Part shown: piece after piece, positions 22,682 to 34,223 of the stretch
Layout: the number at the start of each line of letters is the position of its first letter
Position numbering within the stretch: the first letter of the stretch is position 1
DNA from: Gnetum montanum
Taxonomy: Eukaryota > Streptophyta > Gnetopsida > Gnetales > Gnetaceae
Assembly: GCA_015680685.1 (NCBI GenBank)
Contig: MNCI01023383.1
Coordinates: 245,134-309,133, forward strand
DNA length: 64,000 bases
Reading direction: 5' to 3'
Position numbers and translations under genes: made by a program
Notes under the pieces: generated by a model
Told to the model about the DNA's origin: nothing
Databases searched by the model: none
The model's input: only the letters and a program-made list of their open reading frames with translations

Positions 22682-23163
22682 ATAAATTTTTAAATAATGA
22701 TGGATTAGTAGTAGATAAAATGAAGATGTTTTATAATATATCTTTCTCTAATACATTTGATATTTCTAGTACTACTAAGACATGGGAAACTAAAATTTCT
22801 ACTCCAATTTTTTTTGTTTTATCTTATCCTTATAAAAGAAATGCACATTGTGGAAAACCTTTTGGAGGCTTGGCTATAATGTTTTGAAATTCTCTTCATA
22901 AGCAGGTCCATAGAGAAAAGGTAGATGAATATAGTCAACATGTTTAGATAAACATATACCAACAAAAATCTTTTTTATTTTCAGTTTTTTACTACTTTGC
23001 ACATAGAGAAGCTCCTCTTTATGAATGAGAAGGTTTATCATGGGATTTTTTCTTTTAATCTTTGGTATGGATATTGCTAGTTTTACTGAAAGAGAAAAAA
23101 TTTACATTTACAGTGACTTTAATGCTAGAATTAGTTCTAATTAGATACTTATTAGTCATTAAA
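22682..23163 (+). pseudogene. LINE-X endonuclease, N-terminal part
   Basis: Blocks in order: TKTWETKISTP near 22780, GKPFGGLAIMF near 22860, a YYFAHREAPLYE segment near 22990, and SDFNARI near 23110. These correspond to the ETW, GG, and GDFNAR boxes of APE-type LINE endonucleases. Stops break the frame. It is split from its C-terminal part by the insertion at 23164. Confidence 0.65.
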
Positions 23164-24692
23164 TAATGATATTCCAATTATACATGAGGATTTAAGGTTT
23201 TTTCAGTAGATCTAATATTCTTTAGTGGATCTTATATTTTTTCTATGAATATGATATTTCTTCAAAAAATATAATGTTTTTTTAGTGGATCTAATATTTC
23301 TCTAGCAAATATATTTGGAATTACATGCAATACCACTAGATTCAGTTGGTGATCCTTTAAGCGAATCCACCACTTCTTTATCATTCTACTAGTTACTTGA
23401 TGATTTATATGAATTTGTTACTTAGGAAATTTCTTCAAGATATGTTTCTATGCAAATTTTAGGTTATTTGCCTCATTCCTTGCATATTTTGAGTTATTTA
23501 AATTTAGTTTGGAAAGATTGAGGATTGGATGTTGTCCATGCACATTATCTGTTAAACTCATTTTTGTTGGTAAAATTTGTTGATTTAGCAATGGTGTCTA
23601 AGGTTCTTAATATTGGTGTTTTCCATCATCATTATGTATTAATAATTAGTTGAAAGTCAACTCTATTTTTTAATCCAACATCTCATGAAGGGTTCCTTAT
23701 TTTATTAAATTATCAAATCTTCCATTTATTTTTGAAAAAGTTGAAAGGGATATTGTCTCTCAATTTGGGCCAATCAAGCATTTTGAAACCTTGGCTATAG
23801 TTAGTGGTTTTTGTAGAATTTGATATATGATTGATATGAATCATAATTCACTTAATCGAAAAATTCTTCTACATGCTAATGGAATTGATGATGTGCAAAA
23901 TGTTGTTTATTACAATCATTGAAAGTCATGTTACTATTACCATCAAGAGGGTCATATGTTTGATTTAGGTCTCTTTATGTTGCAAAAAAAGGCTATGCGA
24001 GCGCATTAGCATCAAGCTACTACTAACATTTCTTTTGCAAATGTTGTAGATCTTGCTAAGGTTTTATCTATAGATGTTACAGATTTTGCAATGATTTCTT
24101 TTGCTAGTGTTTCAACAATTAGTCCACCCTTTTCTTTTACTATTGTTCAACAAAATGTATCTTTGAGAAAGGTTTTGGTCAAATCAATTTAAAAAAATTC
24201 TTTAATGACTAAGGAGAAACAAATATATATTCTTAAGATCTCATAAAAACATGTTGATTCAATTAGTTTCTAAAATAGTTCTTCATAATAAAAAATGTCA
24301 ATGAAGTCTATCTATTGATACTTACATGTCAAATTTTTAGAATGGACAATATGTTTAAGATATTTTAACTACTAATAATTGGTTTGCAACTATTAGTCAA
24401 CATATGAAGATAATTTATTTTGATAATGTTGATTCTATTGACAATGTGGGGGCCTCCTCCGCTCCACCCAATGTTAAATCTTTTCATGGAATGTTCAATT
24501 TCTTACCCTAGAGGGGAGGTTTGTTAGTATTATTTGTAAGGATGAAAACTTGAAAAGACATTCCCAAGACCATTAGGCATTTCCATTTTATTGATTTGAA
24601 GTTTCTCCTTTGTTCCATACTCTACTTTTGTACTTTGAATTTTTATTTTTAATATATATATATTTGTTCAATACCTACTTTTAGTCATTAAA
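23152..24692 (+). mobile_element. ORF1-only non-LTR element, copy 2, with 12-bp TSD
   Basis: TTAGTCATTAAA at 23152-23163 and 24681-24692 brackets 1517 bp. The uninterrupted LINE-X copy at 14690-16060 shows the empty site. Inside, the plus strand encodes VPYFIKLSNLPFIFEK, then ERDIVSQFGPIKHFETL, then a knuckle CYYYHQEGH (second Cys lost). This is the order of plant L1 ORF1 proteins of the DUF4283/CCHC type. Its 5' end matches copy 1, so about 1.5 kb seems to be full length. No long poly(A) is seen. Confidence 0.7.
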
Positions 24693-24994
24693 ATCCTTAA
24701 GGCTTTTTAGAATATGAAAAAAAGTGTAGAATGAAATTAGTGTTCTAAAGATAAATGATTTAGTCACATGGAAAAACATGTGTTGAAATGGGAACAAGAA
24801 CTAGATCTATTGATTCTAAATAACATCAACAGATATCCAAAATTAGATGTCTTTACTCTTGTAGGATCACAAGGCAGCTTCAGTATTGATTTCTTCTTTC
24901 TAGTCAATACAATATTAGCATCATCAAATGTTTTGAAGTAGATGAAGAAATAATCGAATCCTATCATTGCCCTTTACATTTCATTTTATAAACA
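24693..24994 (+). pseudogene. LINE-X endonuclease, C-terminal part
   Basis: Reads KWEQELDLLILNNINRYPKL, then VFTLVGSQGSFSIDFFFLVN (24780-24910). This is the usual last segment of LINE endonucleases (leucine-rich strand, then a G-S-I-D catalytic motif). It aligns with the reverse complement of 15240-15400. It is cut at 24995-24999 by G1 and resumes at 44060. Confidence 0.65.
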
Positions 24995-24999
24995 GATAC
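24995..24999. other. 5-bp TSD of G1, left copy (GATAC)
   Basis: GATAC here and at 44060-44064. Joining the flanks gives CAGATACATAACATG, which aligns with CAAATACATAGTAAATT (reverse complement near 15145) in the uninterrupted LINE-X copy. Confidence 0.75.
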
Positions 25000-26041
25000 T
25001 AGAGTAGGTTCACTCCATAATTAAATCACCTTTAACGCATTAAATCCAGATATTATGCAAAGACAAAATTATTTTTTAGAAAATAAGAAAAACTAGCTAT
25101 TTTCAATTAATTTATTAGAAGATTACAATAGGGTTAACAAACCCATAGGCATCTAAAACCTATCACACTCAACTGATATTGCAGAGCATGAGGCTCTACA
25201 ACCACACAATGGTTGTTCTCAATGTAAAACACAACCAATAGAAAGCTCTCCCACAACCTGAGACTAAGATCTCAACTCACAAGTGAGATACAAGAGAATA
25301 GAACACATAGATCAACACATCACAAGTTTACCTTGGAGTTGCGATCACCAATTACACTCACCCAATGTGCTCACCCAATCTCTTGTGCCCAACTCTCCAC
25401 TCTCAAGAGTGTTCTCTTTCACTCCTGCTACATACAAGCTCTCTCTCCTTGCATACAAGCTCCCCTCCTTTCACATGGATAAATACATACATAATTATAG
25501 AGATTCGAAACCTTAGGAAGCTTTCTATTCACCTTCCTAGATGTTTCCCATATGGATCTAGAGTCTTTTAGATTTTTCCCAATCAAAACACCACATTAGA
25601 GTTTTTTTCTTTGCCTACTTAAACATCTCTATTTTTTCTTAGATGTCTACTATGAAAGTCCTTCTCTTAGGTGAGATGTCTACTATTTTTAGTAGACGTC
25701 TACTTTGGCTCATAGACATCTATACTTTAGGTTAGACATCTATCTTTCTGGGTAGACATGTATCTTGTAGGTGCCAAAAATTAAAATGCCGTTTTGATGC
25801 TGGGAGCCTTCGGATGCTTCCCAACAAATTCCCATAAACCCTAGAATCTTATAAACTCTTTAAAATGAGCTAAAAAACCTCCAAATATGCTAAAACATCC
25901 AAGAATTTTCATCATGAAAAATCAACCCAATAAGGCATACAAAAACAAGACACACTCATCTAGGTCTTCTCCAAGCATGAAACCTACAAAAACAACTTGT
26001 AGGAAAAGCACAAGGGAATTAGAAGAGGTGTTCCTACACTA
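25000..26041 (-). repeat. 3' LTR of G1
   Basis: 1042 bp, starting TAGAGTAGGTTCACTCC and ending TTCCTACACTA on the plus strand. The ends form a short inverted repeat of TAG/CTA type instead of TG/CA. It contains an array of AGATGTCT/AGACATCT motifs (25640-25760). It matches the split 5' LTR. Confidence 0.8.
25625..25770. promoter_or_regulatory. AGATGTCT/AGACATCT motif array in G1 LTR
   Basis: At least six occurrences of TAGATGTCTA or its complement TAGACATCTA, with variants, within 150 bp. The same array is present in the split LTR (43680-43770) and, with GAGATGTCTC cores, in the G3 LTR. Confidence 0.6.
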
Positions 26042-26056
26042 GCTCTCCCACCCTTC
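26042..26056 (-). promoter_or_regulatory. polypurine tract of G1
   Basis: On the minus strand GAAGGGTGGGAGAGC directly precedes the 3' LTR. This is the expected position and composition for plus-strand priming. Confidence 0.7.
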
Positions 26057-26289
26057 AAAAAGTGAATGCATGTGAACAAGAAAGTAGGGGTAGAAGTGAT
26101 CCCCCACTTAGTAAGTTTGGTCTCATGGACTCATATAGCATCATCAGTAGATTGATCCTCCCAATGGATCAAGTATTCATGCCTCTTGACTTCGCAAGTA
26201 CTAGAAGCTTCCCTCTTAAGTACGATTGCCTTTCTCTTCATTAAAGGCTTGGACTAATTAATAGCCCCCTTCAACTCATTGATGCTACC

Positions 26290-26720
26290 CTATATGGCCT
26301 CCTCATTAGCTAGTCCATGATAGTGCACAAGAGTTGAAACATTAAACACAAAAGATATACCAACATTGTTTGATAAATCAATCTCAAAAGCATTTTCATT
26401 AATTTTAGCCTTTATTTTTGAAGGCCCCTTCTTCTTTTCTTTCAATTTGGAGAAGTTGACACCTCTCAATTGCTTCTTCTTCAAGTGCATCCAAACCAAG
26501 CCACCAATAGCAAAATTAGGCTTTCACTTGTTCTCATTCCTCTTAAGGACTCTCTCTTAAAATTTCTTCTCAAGATTTGATTTTACTTGTGCATGGAGAT
26601 CCTTCATCTCTTGTACAAAATTAGCTCTAAGTTGAGCTTCACCATCAAAGCTCTTCAAAGTGTCCACCATCTTTGGAAAAAAAAAACCCATAATTCACCT
26701 CAAATGGTCTTTTTCCAATT
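26290..26720 (-). pseudogene. integrase C-terminus of G1
   Basis: Minus strand: GKRPFEVNYG near 26720, a helical stretch (EAQLRANFVQEMKDLHAQVK), then GLVWMHLKKKQLRGVNFSKL (about 26490), GPSKIKAKINENAFEIDL and VSTLVHYH. This is the C-terminal domain of chromovirus-type integrases. The same domain is in G3 at 45501-45710. No chromodomain was seen before the LTR. Confidence 0.75.
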
Positions 26721-26740
26721 ACAACATGAAAAGCCTTATC

Positions 26741-27650
26741 TTACAAAAACTCAAAATTCTTCTTCTTGGTGTTGGGAAGTCTCTTACTCGTCCTTCCTCC
26801 ACCATGAAAATCATAATGTAGATTGCCTTCATGTTCTCCATTTTTTTCATAGCTAAGATGATCAATTTCATCACTATCAATATCCAAATTAGCATCAATA
26901 AGGATCTTCTCATAATGACTACTACTATAGCCATAATCACCATGAAAATTACCATTATTAGTGTTGCTTTTACCAACAATGCCATCCAAAGTTACATTGC
27001 TTCCATCATGCACAACATAACTCTAAACTTCATCACAATCACAAAAATGATCATGATGCTCATCATCACAATGAAATAAACCACTATCAAGTTGAGATAA
27101 AAAACTAGAATCCAACACACTAGGCTCCACATAAGAGACATTACTACCATATACAAGGTTAAGCTTAGACTTACTTATCTTTTCATGGCTTCTCTTATCC
27201 GTCTTTGATTCAACTGAATCTTCAACATGTGGTTGTCCAATCTCATCAAAGATTACATCTTCTAGATTCCATATAGGAGTCTCCAATTTCAATGGTTTCT
27301 TCTCTTTCAAGGAATCATCAATAGCTTCTACGACTCACTCTAGAAGTACTAACTTAAAAGGTAAATCCTCCCCTATGGCTTGAACATCAAATTCATCACC
27401 CAAGCAATTATTTTTCCACATTCCTTAGCTAGAAGACTCCCCTCTCTTCCATGAGATAGCCTCGACTTGGTTATGAATCTTCTTTCCCTTCTCACAAAGT
27501 ATAGAACAATTGCACAAAGACTGAGTATCATACCCTCTAGTGATGTTCTTGATCTTTCTTAAAGAAGTTCCTTTATCCTTGTCACTCATTTAAACTTGAT
27601 CTTTCACCTTCCATAACTTATGAGGTAAGAACTCTTCTTGATTAGCCGCA
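26741..27650 (-). pseudogene. acidic region of unknown origin in the RT position of G1
   Basis: A largely open minus-strand frame rich in Asp, Glu, Ser and His (open pieces 27310-27023 and 27013-26741). Examples are WNLEDVIFDEIGQPHVEDS, LDSGLFHCDDEHHDHF and ILIDANLDIDSDEIDHLSYE. It shows no RT, RNase H or integrase motif and has no counterpart in G3, where those enzymes occupy this place. It may be a captured host sequence or a family-specific insert. I do not recognise it. Confidence 0.5.
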
Positions 27651-27828
27651 TACAGCATCTTGGATGGTGAAGATTTCTTGGTCTTTTAATGAAGCCCTTA
27701 GTTTCCTCCTCGGAAAATTTTGAGTATTGAGTACTTCATTTCTCAATAAGAGATGCTTAGGAACTCATTTTCTAATTGATCTCTACTTCACCAAACCTTT
27801 CATCTTCCTTCTTGAATACCTTGGAAAA

Positions 27829-28085
27829 TTATTTCTTCAAGCCTAGCACACTTGTAGGAAGTTCAACTTGTACATCATCATGATTAGTAGTAATTTTTGT
27901 CATAACAACAAAACCAAAACTGGTTTCATCATGTTTCTTAATATATTCACTCTCTCCTAGTAGGATTAAGAAAGCATTAAGTGACCTTTGCTGCCTCACT
28001 TGTTCAGCCATTGTACGAATCAAATCATGGATTTGATTAGGTCTAACAACACTTCACACATTTTTTGCTTCATCAAGTTGAGCAC
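27829..28085 (-). pseudogene. G1 spacer between protease and RT
   Basis: The minus-strand frame MIRTMAEQVRQQRSLNAFL, with SFGFVVMTKITTNHDDVQVE, matches G3 at about 48370-48560, which lies between its protease and RT. The N-terminal side is interrupted by E1 at 28086. Confidence 0.6.
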
Positions 28086-28972
28086 TGATGAGTGGCAAGG
28101 TACCCCTACACTCAACCATACGAATACAAGCATTCATGCATGATCCAGTTGAACTCTGTAGATAGGCTAGTTGTGGTATCTAGATAGTTACACGTTGATC
28201 ATAGTTCACCGTCTTCCCACCTAGACTAGTATTTGCTTTGTCATGTATGGTTTAGTCTAGAGTGAGGTGTATGATGTGGTCCTAAGCTAGTGCTACTCCT
28301 AGAAGCATCGAAAAATAACTCTGATTAACCTAAGAGGGAAAGGGAGAAGAGAATCTAAGCTAGCCTTAGTGCGATGAGCATCCGTCGTTAATGATCTGTA
28401 CACATCTTGGGACTACTAAGCACATGTCCTAGGTACACTATTGGGATACCAAGTAGTCACACTTAAATGCTCGTGATTAAGTCATACTCATTCTGCGTTT
28501 ACTAATAGGGGTAGGAGATGAGGGTAGAGAAATATTAATTATGAAAGCAATAAATAAAAATTAGAATTAAGTGAATGCTACAATGATGAAGTAATCTTGA
28601 TCTTTATTGTTGATCATGTGTGTGTCCAAGTACACCAAACTCAAATAAAGGTTCCATACAATTACAATCATCACACTGTGGGCATGCACCGAGGAAAGGG
28701 TTGAGAGGAAAAACTGACAAAAAGATCCTACTCTAACACTAACTTCCTATGACTTTCTCGTGCATCCAATTATGTATTTATAGGCTTACATAGGAACCAC
28801 AATATCGCGTATCTGATATCACTAGCCAGGCTGCGATATCGCGTACCCAATATTGAGGGTCCAAGATTGGGGGTTTGATATTGGGACTCATCAAACTTGA
28901 TATCTTATAGCCGATATCAGGGGTTCGATAATAGGGGTTCGATATGAGCACCTAGTAAACCATGATTCATCA
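28086..28972 (-). repeat. 3' LTR of E1
   Basis: Starts TGATGAGTGGCAAGGTACCC and ends ATGATTCATCA. The promoter box TATAAATA (minus strand) is at 28775-28782. The U3 end (28800-28960) carries repeated GATATC-containing units. Confidence 0.85.
28800..28960. promoter_or_regulatory. GATATC repeat array in E1 U3
   Basis: Several copies of GATATC, GATATT or CGATATCG units spaced 10-25 bp, with an intervening GGGGTTCGATA block. Repeated in the other E1 LTR (34045-34200) and in E2 LTRs; E3 carries GATGTTG-type versions. Confidence 0.6.
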
Positions 28973-31013
28973 TACCCCTACGACTGAATAACAACTTGTC
29001 CTTGAGTCAAAGAAAGTGAGGAACAAGTTCATTTAATTACACAGTGGATAGGTATGGTATTATTGATGAACTAGGAATTTATTCATGCCACAATGTGGGA
29101 CTAAACAAACTTTGGACACAGACACAAAAGACAAAAGATAAAACTTGTGGAACTCATGGGATTCCCGATGGTGGTCGCTCCTCCATGGGTGTCTTTCCTT
29201 TGTCCTACGCTCTAGGCTTCTGAGATTGATAACATTGAAGAAGCACCTAATGTTTCTCCTCTTCTATCCAAGGATTATGAGCTGTCTATGTTGATGTTCC
29301 AATGTTTGATGGAGTTGGCACTTTCTATGGACATGGTAGCTGTGGGAATACTTGATTGGCCTTGACATTCCATGCTGCAAATAGCCATCATTCCTCTTCA
29401 TAGGCTTAGGCCCTGACCTCTCCACCTTTTGCTTGGCTAGATTGTGTAGTGAAAAGAGTTCCCTGATAGATGCTGAATGATTGTGCCTCCTACTCCACAT
29501 GTTCTACATGAGGTCATTGGCTTTTGCCTCCCCATGGGCATTTAGTTGCACCTTGAGAAGGTCTTCCTTGTTGTCCTCTTTTAGGGGCAATCTATAATCA
29601 CATAAAGATCAATTTTTGGTAAGGTTATTGAAAGAAGTTCAATTATTTCATACCTTACTTATTGCCTTTAGTAATTTTTGAAGTCTTTTCTTAGTGTGAT
29701 TTTAGAGTTAGAAAGTTTTTCAAGGAAGTTGCCCTAAAAGTTTAATGTTAGACTTGGTTGGATTGTTTAGGTGACACATCAAAGGACATGTAATGGTTTT
29801 GAGGAATGTTTGATAAAATGATAACAAAGGAAAGAATAGATTTGACAATGAAGTGAACAGAGGGTATAAAATGATGTGGTGGTGTGCAACAAGTACAAAT
29901 CACAAAAGTCATGCAAGTGGATCCTCCCTAAAGCAGGTTCCAACCTATAATTCCCTTGTGTAACCACACCTAAAAATGTCTGTAGGTACTAGAAGGATTA
30001 AATGCAATCTATACTTATATAGCAAAACAAACACATGTTAGATACCACCGCAATGAGGTATGAATTCTATGACACACAAGACACAAGTCAAAAATTCTTG
30101 AACAACGAGATGGAATGAATCATAGAAGGGATTGTAGAGATTGGGACATGAGGTAATTAACCCAGGGCACAATGAATCTTGAGTGTAGGACATGATTAAT
30201 GTGTCATTCACCCATCACTCCAAAATTAAGACCAAGTCCATTCCTCTGATTAGTGACATTGCATTATTTCATCCCATGATGGACAACCATAAGAGTACCA
30301 CAACAAGAAGGCTTATGATCACTTGGCATTTTGTTCAAGGGAGGAGTGATTTGGAATTGCTTTGCGGCACTTTGAGCTTGATTGTTTCTTTTGCTTTTTG
30401 TGTGGCCACTTTGGCACACTCTTCTTTCTTTCTCTTTCTCTCTCTCTCTTTGAATGCTTAATCCAGAGAAGCCACCTCCCTTTAGGCATGGGTACATGTC
30501 TTTCTAGTGGGACCCCCTAGAATAACATTGGTTTTATTTATTGAGTGCCTTTATTACTCTTACTCCCATGTTTCGTTAGATATACAAGGATCTTAGTACA
30601 CCCAGGCTGCATGGTAACTCCTACAGATGTTACCAAAGAGAATCCACAAGTCCCCTTGATGTCACACCCTGGCCATTCCCTCTTGGTCCATCCTTCTTCG
30701 CTCTGGGTACAATGAGCACAAAATTACTTTTAAGTTTTCATGATAACAAGAATATCATTGTACCTAGAGTAGAACCTCTTATTAATAGAATGGTTGGGTG
30801 GATGTGGTGGGCTTGCTATCCAAATAATTAGTTACTCTAGACTTGATATAAAAGAACAACACCTCAACCAACAAGTCACATGAGTGCTTTATTCATAGAT
30901 GAGATTACTCATAAAAAGATAAAAAGATAAAACAATAAATTGAAAGATGAAAAATTGGGAAACAAAAAATTGTAAAATTGAAGAAAATGAAAAACATTTA
31001 TTAATTCTGTTTG
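28973..31013 (-). other. E1 3' internal region, non-coding
   Basis: Begins with the polypurine tract (GTCGTAGGGGTA on the minus strand). About 2 kb follow with no convincing frame. Short blocks such as CCCTAAAGCAGG (about 29928) recur in E2 (38114) and E3 (50590), so the region is shared across the family. No env-like protein was recognised. Confidence 0.6.
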
Positions 31014-31940
31014 TTAGAATGGGGGATATCCCCCATAACAAAACTTTTGATCATAGTGAGAATTAATAAATGGAAGGGTTGGATCCATGCATTTCAAAAA
31101 TATTGGGATGTGGTCATATCCAAACCACTGGGTGTCTTTTGATGTTGTGGTTGGAATGTACCCAAATTGGGGTGCACACACTGTATTAAAGTTGACATGG
31201 TGAGGCAAGTTAGAAGATGAGGTTAATTGATAAGGAATTGACACACTATGGCACCTGTGACTGTAAGATGGTATGTAAGGATTGGTATGTCTCCTTACAT
31301 GGCTATATTCATTAGGCTCCATTGTTGGAGTTTTGATCGATGGCCCTGATAAGGTAACACGAAGTGTTGGGTTTGAGGAAAAAGATGCACCACAATGTTG
31401 GACTTGTGCTAAGTTGGAAAATGCAATGGTCTCGAAACTATGCTACCCCTTCCTACAGTCGTGTCTAAAGAAGGGATGACTTTGATGTTGTGGAGGGTTT
31501 CCACTGCTATTGATAGTAGAAGCATAAGTAATGTTCATGGGTTGATGCTGTGGTGCAAATCCCTCAGGTACAATTGGTGGCGATGTAGAAGGAGGTGAAG
31601 GATGAAAATGTTGAAATTGAGGAGAAGTGAAAGGTACCCAAGGTGGTGGTCCTATTGGTGAGGATATGGGTTGATGGTATTGAGGAGAATGATAATAATG
31701 TGGTGAGATAGAGGATGTTGACCTGATTGGGGAAACAAGATGTCAGACTTGATAAGCACTTGGGTTCGAATGATAGGAAGGGTGTAACTAGTTTGGGGGT
31801 GGCTTCCCCCATGACTGGGATTTTTACCACTATGATTGAACACAGTATTTTTGTATGAACTATGGATGTAACATTCTTCCCCAATTTTCATGTAAATGTG
31901 ACAAGATTGGGCATTGACCTTTGGGGTGATCATATAGGCA
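31014..31940 (-). pseudogene. His/Pro-rich linker of E1
   Basis: Minus-strand frames (31322-31014, 31933-31652) are rich in His, Pro, Tyr and Ser, with GGSHPQ and GGYPPF pieces. Equivalent low-complexity linkers occur in E2 (40720-40469) and E3 (59857-59579), between the zinc knuckle and protease. In E1 the knuckle is degenerate and no protease follows. Confidence 0.5.
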
Positions 31941-31949
31941 AATGTTAGA

Positions 31950-33180
31950 TTAATATGTATGATTAGTAGTTAAGTTCTTATTCTCTTTTACCATTCTTTT
32001 TGATTGTCTAGTGGTATTTTGTCCTATTTCTTGGTTCGTCATGACTCTACCTCCAATAATATTGGCATATTCTCCACATTTTTCATGTATCCACTCCATC
32101 ATCTTATTGATCTTTGCCTCAATTTTATCTAGTGATTGTAATATTGGCAAAGATGGTTCCACCTCCTTGAGGTGAGTTTATTTTTTCCTCTTCTTGATTA
32201 TGGACCTTTGTTAGGTTCTGATTTTGGTCCCATTGAGATGTTTCAACATTCTTTCATTTAGCCATTTCTCCTTCTTCTTTTGCTAGCCACTTAATAAGCT
32301 CTTGGAATTGATGGGTTTGTAGTTCATATAGTTGACCTGGGGCATACATCCCTAAGGTTTCCCTTGTTTCATTATGAAGCCCATCTATGATATTGTACAT
32401 TAGCCTCTCCTCAGAGAACCCATGGCCTAGGAAGTTGTTTAATAGTGCATAATATCTTTAAAAGGCCATGTCCAAGGGTTCATGTTGTGCTTGTTTCCAT
32501 TTTTGGATTTGTCTCCTCAACGCTGACACTTTAGCATAGGTTTGATATCTTTCGTTGAAGAGTTCTACCATTGTTGGCCAACGTCAAATTGATTTTGGTT
32601 TTAAAGACCTATACCATACTTTTGCTTGGCCAACGAGTGTTGTGGGAAAGAGCTTAAGTTTTTGCCATCCATTATCAATATTTTTCCATATATAGGCATC
32701 ATGGAAGGCTTGTAAATGATGTTGCGGATCTAAATCATAGCCTCTTAAAGACTTGGGAAAGTTGTTTAAATCAAGTTTGGGTAGATGACTTTCCTTACGA
32801 TGCTTGTGGGATATTTGAACAACCTCTTGTATATGCATTAGGAACTTAGTGGTCAATAGGGATTCATTGTTACTAAGTAGGTTATAAGTTTATGAGTTGG
32901 GATGATGTTGTCTTTGTTCATGTTAGCATTCCTAACTTTGCCCATGGGTTCAATTTTTATTTCTATGCCAACCCCTTGAGGAATAGTCATCCATTCTTGG
33001 GGATGTCCCATCTTCACTAGAGGTGTCTGAGTTGGATGATAAAAGTCCTTGAGTATTGTTGGGGTGTTTATGAACATATGAAACTCCTGCATAAGATTGA
33101 GTACTCCAAACTCCTTCATTGGTTCTCCAATGAATTTCCTCACTAGATGTTGCATTATCGCTATCTTGTGAAAGAGACAT
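31950..33180 (-). pseudogene. gag of E1, broken
   Basis: Starts at ATG 33180 (MSLSQDSDNATSSEEIHWRT). A frameshift follows, then the gag core at 32856-32584 (DLNNFPKSLRGYDLDPQHHL, AFHDAYIWKNIDNGWQKLKL, LVGQAKVWYRSLKPKSI). A helical C-terminal part follows (32162-31950). Gag forms the capsid-like particle. Several stops and frameshifts break it. Confidence 0.75.
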
Positions 33181-33295
33181 TATTGTGAATTGTGTGTGAA
33201 TTAACTGAATTTAATTTCTTTGCGTGAAAGATATATTGTTAATACCCTATTACAAAAATCTTGTATGATATAACTAATCTGGTTAACTAGCACTA

Positions 33296-33313
33296 TCCCT
33301 GACAACGGTGCCA
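33296..33313 (-). promoter_or_regulatory. primer-binding site of E1, tRNA-Asp type
   Basis: Minus strand TGGCACCGTTGTCAGGGA, one to two bases from the 5' LTR. It differs from the Athila-type TGGCGCCGTTGCCGGGGA at a few positions. Confidence 0.8.
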
Positions 33314-33314
33314 A

Positions 33315-34218
33315 TGATGAGTGGCGAGGTACCCTTACACTCAATCATACGAATACGAGTGTTCACGTACGATTCAGTTGAACTCTGTAGACAAGCTAGT
33401 TGTGGTATCTAGATAGTTACACATTGATCATAGTTTGCTATCTTCCCACCTGGACTAGTATTTGCCTTGTCACATATGGTTTAGTCCAGAGTGAGGTGTA
33501 TGATGTGGTCCTAAGCTAGTGCTACTCTTAAAGGCAGTGGAAAATAACTTTGATTAACCTAAGAGGGAAAGGGAGAAGAGAATCTAAGCTAGCCTAAGTG
33601 TGATGAGCATCCATTCTTAATCATCTGTACACATCTTGGACCTCGTGTACTACCATTGGGATTACCAAGCGCATGTCCTAGGTACACTACTGGGATACCA
33701 AGTAGTCACACTTAAATGCTCATGATTAAGTCGTACTCATTTCACGTTTACTAATAGGGGTAGGAGATGAGGGTAGAGAAATATTAATTACAAAAGTAAT
33801 AAATAACAATTAGAATTAAGTGAATGCTACAATGATGAAGTAATCTTGACCTTTATTTCCAGTCATGTGCATGTCCAAGTACGTCACACTCGAATAAAGG
33901 TTTTGTACAATTACAATCATCACACTACAGGCATGCACCGAGAAAAGGGTTGAGAGAAAAAACTAACAAAAAGATCCTACTCTAACACTAACTTCCTATG
34001 ACTTTCCCATGTTCCTAATTGTATATTTATAGGCTCACATAGGAATCATGATATTGCGTGTCCGATATCGCTAGCCAAGCCACGATATTATGTACCTGAT
34101 ATTGAGGGTCCGATATCAGGGGTTCGATATCGGGACTCATCAGTCCTGATATCTTGTACCCAATATTAGGGGTTCGATACTAGGGGTTTGATGTCAGCAC
34201 CTGAACCATGATTCATCA
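33315..34218 (-). repeat. 5' LTR of E1
   Basis: TGATGAGTGGCGAGG to GATTCATCA, 904 bp. TATAAATA (minus) at 34024-34031. GATATC array at 34045-34200. Followed by the TSD AGCAC. Confidence 0.85.
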
Positions 34219-34223
34219 AGCAC

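Larger units (their letters stand above)
28081..34223 (-). mobile_element. Athila-like element E1, gag-only, with AGCAC TSD
   Basis: A complete LTR element (28086-34218) inserted in G1. AGCAC flanks it at 28081-28085 and 34219-34223. The uninterrupted sequence is visible in G3 at about 48655 (AATGAAGCACCATTG). LTRs are 887 and 904 bp and close in sequence. The PBS is tRNA-Asp type. The internal region (about 4.3 kb) encodes gag and a His/Pro-rich linker, then about 2 kb non-coding. I see no protease, RT, RNase H or integrase. Confidence 0.85.
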
